DNA of 64,000 nucleotides from Prosapia bicincta. Lineage: Eukaryota; Arthropoda; Insecta; Hemiptera; Cercopidae. Both the position numbers and the translations under genes were made by a program. The stretch lies in the NCBI GenBank assembly GCA_036971475.1, contig JBAIZL010000003.1, positions 82,834,595-82,898,594 on the forward strand, given 5' to 3'. This document shows positions 32,685 through 43,762 of this stretch, piece by piece; the stretch's first letter is position 1; the number at the start of each line of letters is the position of its first letter. Below the pieces are notes generated by a model. The model was not told the origin of the DNA, ran no database searches, and worked only from the letters and a program-made list of their open reading frames with translations.

Positions 32685-33360
32685 TTGGATATTACGAAGT
32701 TGAAAGGACTAATGAAAAAATCCATGAAAGTTAGAAAAAACCCTTTCGATCAAAAGTCTAGTTTTATTTTGTGTGTACAGTGACCCTGACCGTTCATATA
32801 TCGTGTCACTAGTCTATGTTAAAACAGACAACACACACACATTAAACCTTCTAATTTGAACAATCAATAAACCTAGGCATAATGGATTTATAAGAATTAT
32901 ATTTATTAGCAGTTAAAACCTAGTGCAGTCAAAATTAGCAAGAAAATTACATGAATACGATATGTACATATACAGCAAGTCATGTGCAGTATATGATAGT
33001 CATATACAGTATTGTTCGATTGTTTTCCAGAATTGTTTCTTTTAAAAATATAGAGTGGAGAAACTTTCTTTTCTTATATTTAGGGAGTGGAGAACATCTT
33101 CATTAATATTGGTTTTCCATTCGATGTACTGCCGAAACTCATACAAATGATGAAAACCCTCTGACATTGTAGGGATTGATCTTTTTCTAAATCTGACAAT
33201 TCAGCATTTTCTTGCTTTTCACTTTTGCTGTTACGTCTTGATCTGAAATTTTCCACACACTCTACTTGTTCGTCTATATTAACATACTCTTCAAAGGTGA
33301 TGTCTATACTGGTTTCCCATTCGACAGGAGCAGGGGTAACATTTTCACTTTTAAAACAGA
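32685..33360 (-). mobile_element. Tigger/pogo element fragment with transposase C-terminus
   Basis: The left end CAGTAGAACTTGGATATTACG, after TA, is a typical Tigger-like terminal repeat. On the minus strand from about 33350 the translation PAPVEWETSIDITFEEYVNI and ENFRSRRNSKSEKQENAELS resembles the acidic C-terminus of Tigger transposases. The other end and the catalytic part are missing. Confidence 0.6.
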
Positions 33361-33686
33361 GGCACTATTGTAACAACAAACCGGTGACTGAGCAGAGTGT
33401 GCTGCGTTGCAGCTATCCAATTCTTTCACGTGACCTACTAAGAGCAGAAGTCAATGATTTTGAGGACATCCTTAAAAGTAAAAAACACTGGCAGCTTGCT
33501 TGTACCGCGTACATTGGACACCGGGCCAACGGCTATGATTGATGCTGGACGCCCGTACTAAGAAGTAAGAAGTAAGACTGAGCAGAGTGTCGATCAATAA
33601 GTGTCAATTATTTAGTCGACACAGCTTACGCACCAAACACGGTGATCTTGAACCAAACAGAAAGAATTCTTGAAAGGCAGTATCTT
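33361..33686. other. Unidentified sequence with LINE target duplication
   Basis: The plus-strand open frame at 33225-33542 crosses this segment but shows no domain I recognise. The 13-bp AAGGCAGTATCTT at 33674-33686 is the target duplication of the LINE that follows. Confidence 0.5.
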
Positions 33687-33784
33687 ATTATTATTTTATT
33701 ACTAAAACTCGGAGGGACCTTATCGGTGTAGAGTATTTAGCTGCAGCCTTTGTACTCTCCTCCCATCCCTACCACAGGACTAGC

Positions 33785-36700
33785 TTAGTGGATACCTACC
33801 TCTTTGCAGAAATCAAGTACCCACCTGATGCTAAATCTTCTGATATCCTCTGGTGTACATACCTGCCAGTCAAACCACTTTCTCCTTGCAGCTCCCAAAG
33901 CAGGGCACTCACAGAGTACGTGGATTGGGCTTTCCTCTTGGTCCTCGTCGCATCTCTTGCACACAGGGGACCTAGATTTTCCAATTTTGTATTGGAACTC
34001 CCTCAGATTCCCATGGCCTGTGACCAGCTCTACAGTAGCTCTGAGTTGATGTCTACTTAAGGAGAGTAGTTCTTTGCCCCACAAATCTTCTGAGTAACTC
34101 CACAGTACCTTGGATTTGTTACACCCCAAGGTTGCATTCCATTCTTCCCTGCACAACCTGTCTATATGTGCCGTGATCCTCTTGCGCCCTTCCTGAGGCG
34201 GCATGCCCACTGCCCTCAGCAACGGTCCTTGAATTATACACCCTTGTTTTGCTAAGGCGTCAGCTCTCTCATTCCCTATCCAGCCTGAATGTCCTGGAAT
34301 CCAGGTTAGGTTGAGTGAATTATACCTACTCAGCTGCTAGAGAAGTCATAGTCTCAGCCACCAGCCTAGAGCTGGTACTAGCCTTACCTAAAGCCTTTAG
34401 AGCTGCTTGACTGTTCGAGCAAATCTAGATGGTCTTGCCCCTCCTGCCAGACCCTATTATTTCCTCAGCACATAGTTTGATCGCTAGCACATCCCCCTGG
34501 AAGACAGAGTTGTAGTTCTCCAGGTGATGACAAAATCTGTCTTGGTGTCTCGGTCCACTAAATCCTGCTCCCACTCCTTCCTTCATCTTGGACCCATCAG
34601 TGAACCAGATTTCACCATGTCTGGGTCTATACTCCGCCCATGCCTCTCTTGCAGGAATATGGATTTTCTAGTTTCCTTTTTCCCTTTTAAGAGACAGTAT
34701 CTTACCCTGAGGTTCTATCCAGAGCTCCTATAGTGAATCCCCAAATAGCTACTGCCCGGTACAACTTAGCCGGTATGCAGTTTTCATTGCCTCCATCCTA
34801 ATTTGAAGACTCAAGGATGGAAAACCCAACATAAACCCTCATGGCCGCACATGGTGTGCTTCTCCTTGTAGCTGTTATGCCTCTAAGGAAGAGCCCCTGC
34901 GCGCGGTCCAGCATTCTTTTACTTGTTTCTTTCTGTGCCCTGTCCCACCAGACGATTGAGGCAAAGACCAACCTCGGCACCACAATGGCGGAATAAAGCC
35001 AGTTCATCTGGCGTGGACCCAAACCCCATCTCGTGCCTATTACTCCTCTGCATTGCCAGAACATAGCTATGGCTTTTTTGCACTTATCCTCCAAGTGCTC
35101 ACGCCAGAGTAGCTTCCTATCCAGAATAACTCCCAGATATTTAGCACTCTCAACTTAGCTTATTTTGGTATTACCAACTTCCATCATCTCCAGCGATTTA
35201 GTTTTATATCGCCTAGTGAAGATGAGTGCCACAGATTTCTCTCCTTGAATGCATAGTGCATTCTCCCTGCACCATCCTTCTGTTACCTTGAGTGCCTCTT
35301 GAAGCAGGTCTTTGAGGACCTCTTCAAATGGACCCCTAACAAGGATAGCTATATCATCTGCATATCCTACCACCTTGACACCCATTCCACTGAGCGTCCT
35401 TAGTAGGGCGTCCACGACAAGCCTCCACAGCAAAGGGATAACACTCCACCCTGCGGGCAGCTCTCCGAGACGATCCCATTTAGTACCCCATCCAGGATGC
35501 AGTACTTATCCGGTTTTCCAAGGAACTCATAATCTAATTTATAATTCCATCAGAAATCCCGTAATCCATAGCTGCTCTCTTGATGGCCAGTCTAGAAGTA
35601 CTATTAAAAGCCCCCTCCACATCAAGAAAAGCCCCAATACATATCCCCTTGTTGATCTGACCTTCAATAAAGTCCAAGACCAACAACAGCGCAGTCTCCA
35701 CTGACCTACCAGTTCGGTAGGCGTGTTGGTCCTGATGAAGCGGATACTGCTTCAAAGGTACCTCCTTCAAATAGTGGTCCACCAGCCTTTCCAGTGTCTT
35801 TAACAAGAAAGATGTAAGGTTGATAGGTCTGAAGTCCTTTACCTCTGTTTAACCTTTCCTTCCCGGTTTGGGGATAAAGATAACTTTCGTTTTGAGCCAC
35901 TGCCCGGGCGTGTAACCCAAGGCAACACAGCCTCAGTAAGCCTGTCAGTGGCCCTATTATTTCCCCCAAGCAATTTTGTAGTAGTGCTAGAGTAATATTA
36001 TCTAATCAAGGCGCTTTAAAAGGCTCAAAAGACAGAATCGCCTCTCTCACCTTTTGCTCTGAGATCACCTGCCCAGCAATATTCCAATCCGCCCTTAGTC
36101 CAGTATGTCGGAGGTTTTGAGCACCGTCCCCTACCGGTATAATATCGGGAAAACTGTTCCTCATAAGCAGACGCAAAGTTTCCTCCGGGGTGTCAGTAAA
36201 GCTACCATCAGTCTTCTTGACAAACTTAAGCTCTCCCCTCGGTCCACCTGCTAACACCTTAAACAGTCTAGCAGTGTCACTCAGTGTGCTTGTCTCTGAG
36301 CACCACTTTTCCCAAGAAGCACGTTTAACCTCTTTAATAAGAATTTTATAGAGACCCTGGCTGCCTTTATATGTCTGCCAGGTCACCATCGTTTTCTTCT
36401 TCTTTGCCCTATTAAAGAGCCTTCTAGTCTCTTTCCATCTTGCCCCTAACTCGCTGTTCCACTTAAGCTTACCACGCCCAGTGTTTATCCTCGAGAGAGG
36501 GCAATTTTCCTCAAACGACGTGGAAATTGCAGTCCTGATGTAGGCCTCAGTATTTTCCAGTTCGTTTGATGTACCATATTTACCACGGAAGTCTGACATC
36601 CGCCTCCTCACCGAGGACTTAAAACCTTCCCAGTTTGTCCTTCTCGGGCTCCTAAACCACACCACATGGGGGGTAAACTCCCCTCATCGTAGCAGTGATG

Positions 36701-37462
36701 ATCCGGTGATCAGACATGGAGGGCTCATCCGAAACCTGCCAGTCATGCACCCACCTTACTATTTGTCGATTACAGAAAGTGATATCTAGAACCTCCATTC
36801 TGTTTGAAGTGACAAATGTTGGATCGGCACCTGTGTTTAAAACCACAAGGTTTTCTTCAATCAAGAAGGCTAGGAGCTCCTCACCTCGCTCATTTGTGTC
36901 TGTGCTGCCCCACACCTCATTATGAGCATTGGCATCACAGCCCACTAAGATTCCTATATTCCTCTCCTTACAGTACCGAACTAACTTACGTAATTCTGCA
37001 GGGGGCGATTCTCTATTGTGGGCGCAGTAAGTGGAGGCCACGATGAACTCCCTGCTCCCACTTACCTCGAATTCTAACCACTGCAAGGTCTTTAGTTGAG
37101 AATTCTTGAATCAGCGTGGCTTCTAGTCCTCTGACTATCACACATGCTCTGTGCCCCTCATGTTCCCCACTTGCGTAGGTGCGCCCAGCTGCAGTCAGAC
37201 CCCTTATACGGTTCCTGACCAGCCACGGTTCTTGAACTAGCGCAAGTGCTGGTAATGTGTGCCTCACATTTAAGCACCTGGTTAGGACCACGGAGGCGCT
37301 TTTACTGTGGTGCAAGTTAATTTGCAGGATCATTGCTGGAGGGTCAGCCATATCCAACTGACCCCTACACCTTCTCCTGATTCTCTCTCTCGCCCTTCTC
37401 TTCCGGGTCCTTAGAGTTCCACTTAAAAGTGACCTCTGCAGTCCCCAGGAAGGCTTTCCCAT
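33785..37462 (-). pseudogene. LINE ORF2, frameshifted: endonuclease, RT, RNase H, CCHC
   Basis: Endonuclease (37462-36652): QINLHHSKSASVVL, VQEPWL, VGCDANAHNEVWGST and SMSDHRI. Linker (36665-36006). RT (35969-34798): LDVEGAFNSTS for motif A, VGYADDIAILV for motif C, and GPRQMNWLYSAIVVPRLVF later. RNase H (about 34640-34330): WFTDGSKMKEGVGAGF keeps the first Asp, but the expected Glu is Asp in VFQGDVLAI, and the second Asp is Asn in ICSNSQAALKAL. A stop precedes ICSNS. C-terminus (34222-33785): CKRCDEDQEESPIHVLCECP zinc-knuckle-like motif. At least five frame changes are present. Confidence 0.9.
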
Positions 37463-38722
37463 CTCTTGCCTTTAATTGTCTGGCCAATGCCTCATCCAGT
37501 CCTAGGCAGAGAAGGCTTGCAGGTCCCTGCTCAATGCACTGTAGGATCTTCCACTTCGAATTGTCAATTTCTGGGTTTTGCATCCCTATGAGCTTGACCA
37601 ACTGAGTGGCCTCCCTTTTTGGTGGTGGTACTAGCACCTTCACTTTCACCCTTTTGATCAGTTCATCAGGCAGGACTAGCCTTGCCTGAGTCCCGTCCTC
37701 GAGCTTAATTGACGGTACCACTTCTCTCAGCCATTTTGCCGATTCCTCCTGAGCACAAATAAATGCTGCGACTCCATCCCTTTGGTAAGTGTCTTTGAAC
37801 CGTGGAACAAAACCTCTACTAGGAGTGTCCAGAATCCGGTCCACGACGGTGCCCTTAAGGTGGTCGAACGCCGCCATCTCCATCCTCACGCCTACACTAT
37901 CCCCAAAGGTCACTAGAACCCTCGGTAGGCTGGCGGAGATCGACGAGAAAGACGGCCCTTCCGACCCAGCAGGCCTAGACCCTTGACTATTCCTCTTGGC
38001 CCCCCGACTCTGGAGTAGGATTAGAAGTACTCCTTTTCTACCTTTTCCTCTCTCTCTCTTGTCGTACTAAGGTCCTATCAGATCCACTGGCTTCCGGGAC
38101 GACAGGGCGGGTTCTAGCCCCAGCTTCCGTCAATCCCGCCCGCTGCCTAGACCGGTGTTTCCTCAAAGGGGGGTGGCGGTGGTTCTCTGCCATCCGCCTC
38201 CGCCTTCTTTGCTTCCTCATGGTAGGAAAGCCAGAGTGCTTTCCTCCTTTGTGCCCCACTCATTCTTCCTGTTGCCTCGCAACTGGATTTCCATCTGTCT
38301 CTACGGGGGCCGAAGCCACCTCCATTGTTAAAGATTTGTCGGTAAGTTCTAAGCCCTGACCAGTTAAATTTATTTTTTTGGTCTCTGCCATGTGTGTTTC
38401 CAGGAGCAGCTAGGGAAATAAAGGTCTGCCGCCGCATAGCCCCACTTACGGCGGTAAGGCGACTTAAGTACTCAGGGGTGGCGCCAGGTGCCCCTGAGGC
38501 TCCGTTAAAGACCCTCCTTACCCTGAGGGCCACGAATCTACATCGGCACGGATCGCATAACACCTTCAGATCGGGGGTGTATTGCCCATCCAGACCACCA
38601 ACCTGGATGAGGGGTGCTTCTTGGTTGGCGCCCGCAAGGGAAGGGCAGGGCGAGAGCCGGGAAGATAACAACCCTTCAAATGCTAGGACTGGCCCCTTTT
38701 TTTTTGAGCTGCCTTCATGCAC
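37365..38722 (-). pseudogene. LINE ORF1, frameshifted
   Basis: The upstream piece (38722-38147) has RMSGAQRRKALWLSYHEEAK near its end, and the downstream piece (37913-37365) has RFKDTYQRDGVAAFICAQEE and VPSIKLEDGTQARLVLP, resembling the DUF4780-like ORF1 domain found with Loa/Jockey-type LINEs. Between them frames change near 38147-37913. The start ATG at 38722 follows a 5' untranslated region of about 120 bp. Confidence 0.75.
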
Positions 38723-38858
38723 TCACACATTTGCCTGCATTTCCTGTTTATAGGGAGCCACATACGTACATCTCCGCTCCACTTGTCCCTCACGCCCGGA
38801 TTAAGCCTCTCCACCACGTCAAGGTCATGCAGCCCATAGGAGAGGAAGGCAGTATCTT

Positions 38859-39118
38859 GTGCCCTGGAATTCGAGCTCATGTTCAAGCAAATGACTTTGA
38901 ATTAAAGAAGTTGAATTTCAAATTATTTGTAATTATTTTACATTGCTACCATATAAAGTTAAAGAGATCGACCAAAAACTTCAAATTATCGGTAATTTCC
39001 AGTTGAAGATTTTGGACTTCTGCATTCTACTATGTCTATTATTTTATTGAATTAGACAATATAGAAATAGGTAAACAGAGTAAAATTTTACTTTCAGTTT
39101 TTTACTGACATTTTACAG
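38859..39118 (+). other. Intron sequence before exon 3
   Basis: AT-rich, ending in the acceptor TTTTACAG at 39111-39118. No other element was recognised. Confidence 0.6.
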
Positions 39119-39261
39119 AGACAAACAAAAAGCTTGGGAGAAAATATACAAGTTCACCCACGGTGATAAAGGAAAGGATCAGTTTTACCAACAGCTTGTA
39201 TACTGTGCATTGGCATTGTACGTGTACTGCCTTTATGATTATAATATGCACCAAGATCCAG
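39119..39261 (+). CDS. INTS10: Coding exon 3 of the visible INTS10 homologue
   Basis: Acceptor CATTTTACAG and donor CCAG|GTATAG at 39261/39262. The first base completes the Leu codon begun in exon 2. It encodes DKQKAWEKIYKFTHGDKG and QFYQQLVYCALALYVYCLYD. The second part corresponds to the YKNQVVYSTMLVFFKNAF segment recalled in INTS10. It ends in phase 1 with a G that, joined to exon 4, forms an Asp codon. Confidence 0.88.
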
Positions 39262-39512
39262 GTATAGTAAGTTCTTTATAATAATATAATTATAAATTAT
39301 AAAAAGAAAACATTACAAGGGGATCCATTATATTTCTGTATTGAAATAACTATCTTGTAAAAATTAAGCAAAGTTTAAAAGTGTTCCAAATAGAATGCTT
39401 TACTTGAAGTGCATACAAATTCAGTAACAAATAAAGTTAGCTTCTAAAGATGAGGAGCTTTAAATCCCCATTATGATACATAAATCTTCATTTTATAAGG
39501 ATGTTAATAATC

Positions 39513-39515
<3 letters not shown>
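39262..39515 (+). other. Intron 3, proximal part
   Basis: Non-coding AT-rich sequence. Nothing recognisable. Confidence 0.5.

Positions 39516-39599
<84 letters not shown>
39516..39599. repeat. (AT)n tract
   Basis: Long dinucleotide run directly joined to a family C Penelope tail. Confidence 0.95.
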
Positions 39600-40175
39600 G
39601 AAGTTAATATATTACTATTGTAAGTAATTTTATCCACCATTAAGTGCAATAATTTTACCTTGAGTGATGAGGCACCTTTCGGTCACTTGACCATTGTCAA
39701 ATCACTCTTTATTGATAGTTGTATTTTGTTTATTTCTTAAGTGTAATTTAGCGTATTTAGGTGTGATATTATGTGCTATGCATTGTTTATTAAAATTTAT
39801 TCTGTTGTTGCAATTCTGGAGTTATATTTTGAGGTTAAGATATTTCCTGTAGATTGGTTTACCTTGGTAGGTGTTAAAATCTTGATATTTTACGTTGTCC
39901 ATTATGTTTCCGTTGCACTGACTTTATGAAGTTGATATATTACTATTGTAAATACTTTTATCCACCACTAAGTGCAATTTTTACCTTGTGTGCTGAGGCA
40001 CCTTTCGGTCATTTCGAATCACTCAGAGCGGACCGAACATCCACACCAGAAAAATTGAGAAAAAGTAATCAGTGATTCGACAATGGTCAAGTGACCGAAA
40101 GGTGCCTCATCACACAAGGTAAAAATTGCACTTAGTGGTGGATAAAAGTATTTACAATAGTAATATATCAATTTC

Positions 40176-40180
<5 letters not shown>
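39600..40180. repeat. Family C Penelope tails, one single arm and one palindrome
   Basis: A minus-strand arm (39600-39710) shows the core as TTGACAAT on the minus strand, close to CTGACGA. After about 170 bp of other sequence, a second tail (39885-40015 minus) faces a plus copy (40072-40178) around the centre 40016-40071. (AT)n runs lie at 39516-39599 and 40176-40230. Confidence 0.85.
40072..40113 (+). ncRNA. Hammerhead-like motif, family C, decayed core
   Basis: Stem I GTGAT (40072-40076) can pair with ATCAC (40109-40113). The core position holds TCGACAAT, stem II is GGTCA-AG-TGACC, then GAAA (40097-40100), stem III GGTGCC (GGCGCC, self-complementary, in the 29.0-kb copy) and UC before stem I. 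Other copies read TTGACAAT. CTGACGAT would be a permitted core and differs by C-to-T and G-to-A changes. That the ancestor was active is inference. Confidence 0.45.

Positions 40181-40230
<50 letters not shown>
40176..40230. repeat. (AT)n tract
   Basis: Dinucleotide run at the right border of the 40-kb palindrome. Confidence 0.95.
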
Positions 40231-40233
<3 letters not shown>

Positions 40234-40377
40234 AGATTATGCAACACTGTTTTCTTGTATACACTTATCACTTTCCTTATGTACTTAAACAAGAATCTTA
40301 CTTGGTATTTATGCGAGCTAACTTTCAACGGCTGGCTGTGCCGTCGTCCTCGGGCATACTCTGAGGCATACTAGAAA

Positions 40378-40740
<363 letters not shown>

Positions 40741-40874
40741 CACTGACTTTATGAAGTTATTATTAATACTTGTAAATAATTTTTCCCACCACCAAGTGCA
40801 ATAATTTTACCTTATGTGATGAGGTCCCTTTCAGTCACTTGAGCGTTGTCGACAATATGTATATATACATATAT
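40741..40874. repeat. Family C tail remnant
   Basis: GCACTGACTTTATGAAGTTA...ACCAAGTGCAATAATTTTACC and GATGAGGTCCCTTTCAGTCACTTGAGCGTTGTCGACAAT match the family C tail on the minus strand, with several changes. Confidence 0.75.
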
Positions 40875-41045
40875 TTATGTTAGTTCTAGTAGAGCTTAAA
40901 GCTTATTTAGGAATTTTTGGACTAGATAGGAGACTGACAGACTTACCTAATGGCAGTAGTCCAAAACTGCAATCTCTTGGAAATAAATAAATAGACAAAT
41001 ATAAAAACTTAACACACTATTGAAATATTTCGATCAAAAATTTTT
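40875..41045 (-). repeat. Family D Penelope terminal repeat, minus strand
   Basis: It contains the outer end TTAGTTCTAGTAGAGCTTAA, the tail with GGAGACTGACAGACTTACC and CAAAACTGCAATCTCTTGG, and ATTGAAATATTTCGATC at the inner side, where it stops before the CUGANGA position. Confidence 0.82.
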
Positions 41046-41219
41046 CTGTCCAAAACCTCCTATATATATAAGGAAACATAGGAAAATAGTCCTGTACTGT
41101 ACTTTAAATGACGAAGCAAGAATGAATATACTGGTCTGTTCCGTACAATAAAAAGTTACCTTACCTTTAATGGTAAAAATAAACACAAAAAAACGACCTA
41201 CATTACAGTTTTTAAAAAT

Positions 41220-42165
41220 CATTTAAACTAACTTTATTCCCAATGCTCAGAAGGCTTAAAAACGTTTTCTATTTTCATCTGCGTTTTGACTTGAAATGCC
41301 TCTTAGACTTTGTCTTGCAATCTTTCCAACACTAAGATTTCACTAGCTTAAAAATAGTTTCCTTCTGCCTATATAATTGATGTTCAGAATCAATTGGAGG
41401 GAGTGGTGTGAGATGCTAACTGAAGAAGGACACTCACTATGTCTTCGTTGTTTTTTTCCTCCTCCTTCACCAACTTTATGTTAATTTTGTCATCTGTTAA
41501 AAACTGTATTTTTTCTTTTTCTTCTCCGGACAGCCACTCACGTTGTTCGTGGTAATGTCAACTGGTGCAAGCATTTCTTTCCATAGTATCTTGCAGCTGA
41601 CATATGTCGTCATAAACGTTCTCTTCACTTTCCGAATTCTCAGCAATTATAAAACGATAAAGAGCAATATTCACCAACAATAAAGAGCTTCAGCTTGAGA
41701 AAATTTCCCTTTCTATAAAGTTTTCTTTACAGTTTTACTTTGTCATTGGTCTTAAAATATTTAATTTCTTCACTTTTCTTTCTGATGTCATGAATGGTAG
41801 TACAGCCAACCCCATATTCTTTAGCACATGTAACCAGCCTCTGTCCTTTGTTCTGCCTGTCCAAAATCTCCTTTTTCTCATCTAAAATTAAAGACTTATG
41901 TTTCTGTTCACACTGCATGACATTGTTCACTTGCACTTCAGTAACAGTCACTTTACATGACTACTGCAACAACATACGGCTTGAAATCGTTTGTATATCA
42001 TGAGCTACACAAGTAGAACTGGGCGGGATGAATGTCACACAGTCACTAACATCAACATGCAGTGAAAAATATACAAGTTATGTATACATCTTCTGTCCGT
42101 GACGAAAACACCGGATTACTGGAAGGCTCGAATAGGCAAAGGCCCGGATTATAGAGAGTTTACTG
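41220..42165 (-). mobile_element. Tigger/pogo element, left end lost
   Basis: The right end, on the minus strand, is CAGTAAACTCTCTATAATCC next to TA (42166-42167). Transposase remnants occur on the minus strand: an N-terminal helix-turn-helix (41951-41727) and acidic C-terminal sequence near 41380-41540. The opposite terminal repeat was not found. Confidence 0.72.
41727..41951 (-). pseudogene. Tigger transposase N-terminal DNA-binding domain
   Basis: The translation contains HKSLILDEKKEILDRQNKGQ and then ACAKEYGVG-type sequence (TCAKEYGVGCTTIHDIRKKS, 20 residues), the psq/CENP-B-like helix-turn-helix that opens Tigger transposases. The frame ends after 74 codons. The DDE core is missing or unrecognisable. 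Confidence 0.82.
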
Positions 42166-42204
42166 TAAGGATGAAAAAATAATTTATAATAATAATAAAA
42201 ACAA

Positions 42205-42345
42205 GTAAGTATAAATATAATTTATTATACTTTTTTTGTATTAACTTGGCAAAAAAAACTCTACTCACTGATTTATACTGGATAAATCAGTAAGTAGTGG
42301 TTTTTTGCCAAGTTAATACAAAAAAAGTATAATTTATACAAACAC
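42205..42345. repeat. Strong inverted repeat (hairpin)
   Basis: Arms of about 60 bp (around 42215-42277 and 42282-42340) share AACTTGGCAAAAAA and TATAATTTAT segments with a loop of only about 5 bp (ACTGG). The origin is unknown. It lies just outside the Tigger end, and no hammerhead-like motif was seen in it. Confidence 0.75.
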
Positions 42346-42729
42346 CTCAATATGTACAACACAAAAACTGCAAATAAATATAATATTACAATTTCCCTAA
42401 CAACAACAATAAAGTTTAATCTAAATAGTACAACCAATTGAACAGATAACGGAACAGACAAAATACAAAAACAAAGACAGGTTTTTCGAGCCGACAGCGA
42501 GAAATGGGCTTTGGAGAATTCACATCAAACACATACGTGAAAGGCTGCCGTTGCCATGACAACTAATTGATGCCGAATAGTAAATGACTGAATAAAATGA
42601 TTGCATGCCATTTTATACAAAATCACATTATCCTGTACCGTATTTGAATACTTTTGAACTTCAGTAGGATACAGGTGTCAAAACCTGTAAGTACAAGATT
42701 TTGTGTTAAACGTGTTTATTGATATTAAC
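42346..42729. other. Non-coding sequence
   Basis: Nothing recognised apart from AT-rich sequence and a short GC-richer piece at 42485-42545. Confidence 0.35.
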
Positions 42730-43045
42730 ACTTTAGCTGCCATGTTGGGCCAGTTGGGTTTAAATTTTTTTGTTGAGGGTATTGTGTGTAGAGTAGGATA
42801 TTCCGTAATTGTATTTACGATGTTTGTTGGTTAGTTTATAGGCTTTGGGTGATCTGTATGGTATTGTTAGGTATTTTATTGGTTTGTCATCTTGCGTATT
42901 TGTATTTGGTTTTATTTTTTAGGCAATTGTATAATTTGTCAGTCATAGTTGTGTTGTATCCTTTGGTTTGTGATATATGTTTTACGGTGTTTAATTCTTG
43001 GTAATGTTCTTCTTTGTCTAACGGTGTTTTTAGTAGGCAATATGG
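42730..43045 (-). pseudogene. Penelope-like fragment between RT and GIY-YIG, minus strand
   Basis: The translation has CLLKTPLDKEEHYQELNTVK and HISQTKGYNTTMTDKLYNCL, which fits the conserved segment after the RT palm in Penelope-like proteins (a His/Pro-Leu motif, then ELN-I and GY). The fragment is cut at both ends. At its right it passes into a Tigger-like piece (43035-43130) similar to 31955-32046. Confidence 0.65.
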
Positions 43046-43401
43046 GACACTTCTCCTGAAATGGCCGTCCTCAACAGTTATAAAAGTAAGTGCTACTTTA
43101 GGCAAGTGTAACATATTTACAAGTGTTTTGAGTTATTCTAATGTTTTTGTGTGTTTCGTTGTGTTATTGTTTTGATTTTTTTGTATTGTTTAATTTTATT
43201 TTTATTACAAGCAGTAATAATTTTTTTTGTTTTAAATTTTAAAACAATGAAAGTTCTTTTTTTTTAAAATTAAAGATGTCTGAGTATAGTTAGAGTCAGT
43301 CCTTAAGGTAACATTCCAAGGTTAAAAATTATTGTTCTTTATCTTACCTTAATTATAAAATGTTTTGTATATTTTATTAATTAAATTTTTTGTTTGTTTA
43401 G

Positions 43402-43581
43402 ATTCTGCAGCATTACAATCAGAAAATGAAAATAATCTGATTTTTGTGGAAACAGTATCTCATGAAAAATCAAACTCATTACTTGAATCTGAAATGAAAG
43501 AGGACAAGATTGGTTCTAATTTTGAACATAGTAGTTTTCTTTTCGATGGAAAAAATTCAAACTTAAATACAAGTAAATTTG
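43402..43581 (+). CDS. INTS10: Coding exon 4 of the visible INTS10 homologue
   Basis: Acceptor TTTTTTGTTTGTTTAG ending at 43401 and donor TTTG|GTATGT at 43581/43582. The first two bases complete the Asp codon begun in exon 3. It encodes SAALQSENENNLIFVETVSH and a Ser/Glu/Lys-rich, poorly conserved stretch (EKSNSLLESEMKEDKIGSNF). LIFVETVS corresponds to the LVLLEDVS segment recalled in INTS10. It ends in phase 1, so the gene must continue past the satellite. The next exon was not identified in the window. Confidence 0.82.
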
Positions 43582-43762
43582 GTATGTATTAAAATCACAT
43601 CTCTCTTTAGTATTATAAGTAAAGTAGAATCTTGTTTATCAGTTGTACGTGGGCTGCCATGACATTGGATAAACAAAAAGGTCGGATAATAGGGAAGAGT
43701 TAAAAAATCTGGTAAAACAAAGAAAGTTTAAATTTCACAAGTTTTTAATGCGTTAAGTTGAT
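43582..43762 (+). other. Intron sequence with a Tigger-like end
   Basis: TAGAATCTTGTTTATCAGTT...GGATAAACAAAAAGGTCGG resembles a Tigger-like terminal repeat but the partner is missing. The 90-bp satellite starts right after. Confidence 0.4.

Larger units (their letters stand above)
33687..38845 (-). mobile_element. Loa/Jockey-like LINE, minus strand, nearly full length but decayed
   Basis: The 13-bp duplication AAGGCAGTATCTT lies at 33674-33686 and 38846-38858. The 3' end, on the left, is a TAA-rich tail (AATAAAATAATAAT on the minus strand). ORF1 pieces are at 38722-38147 and 37913-37365, and ORF2 pieces from 37462 to 33785. It contains endonuclease, RT, RNase H and a C-terminal Cys/His motif. 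GC content and codon use differ clearly from the AT-rich surroundings. Many frameshifts and stops make it inactive. Confidence 0.92.

Noticed and set aside
33225..33542. 105-codon plus-strand frame
   Set aside because: The first half is the antisense of Tigger transposase sequence, and the second half has no domain. No splice sites fit INTS10.
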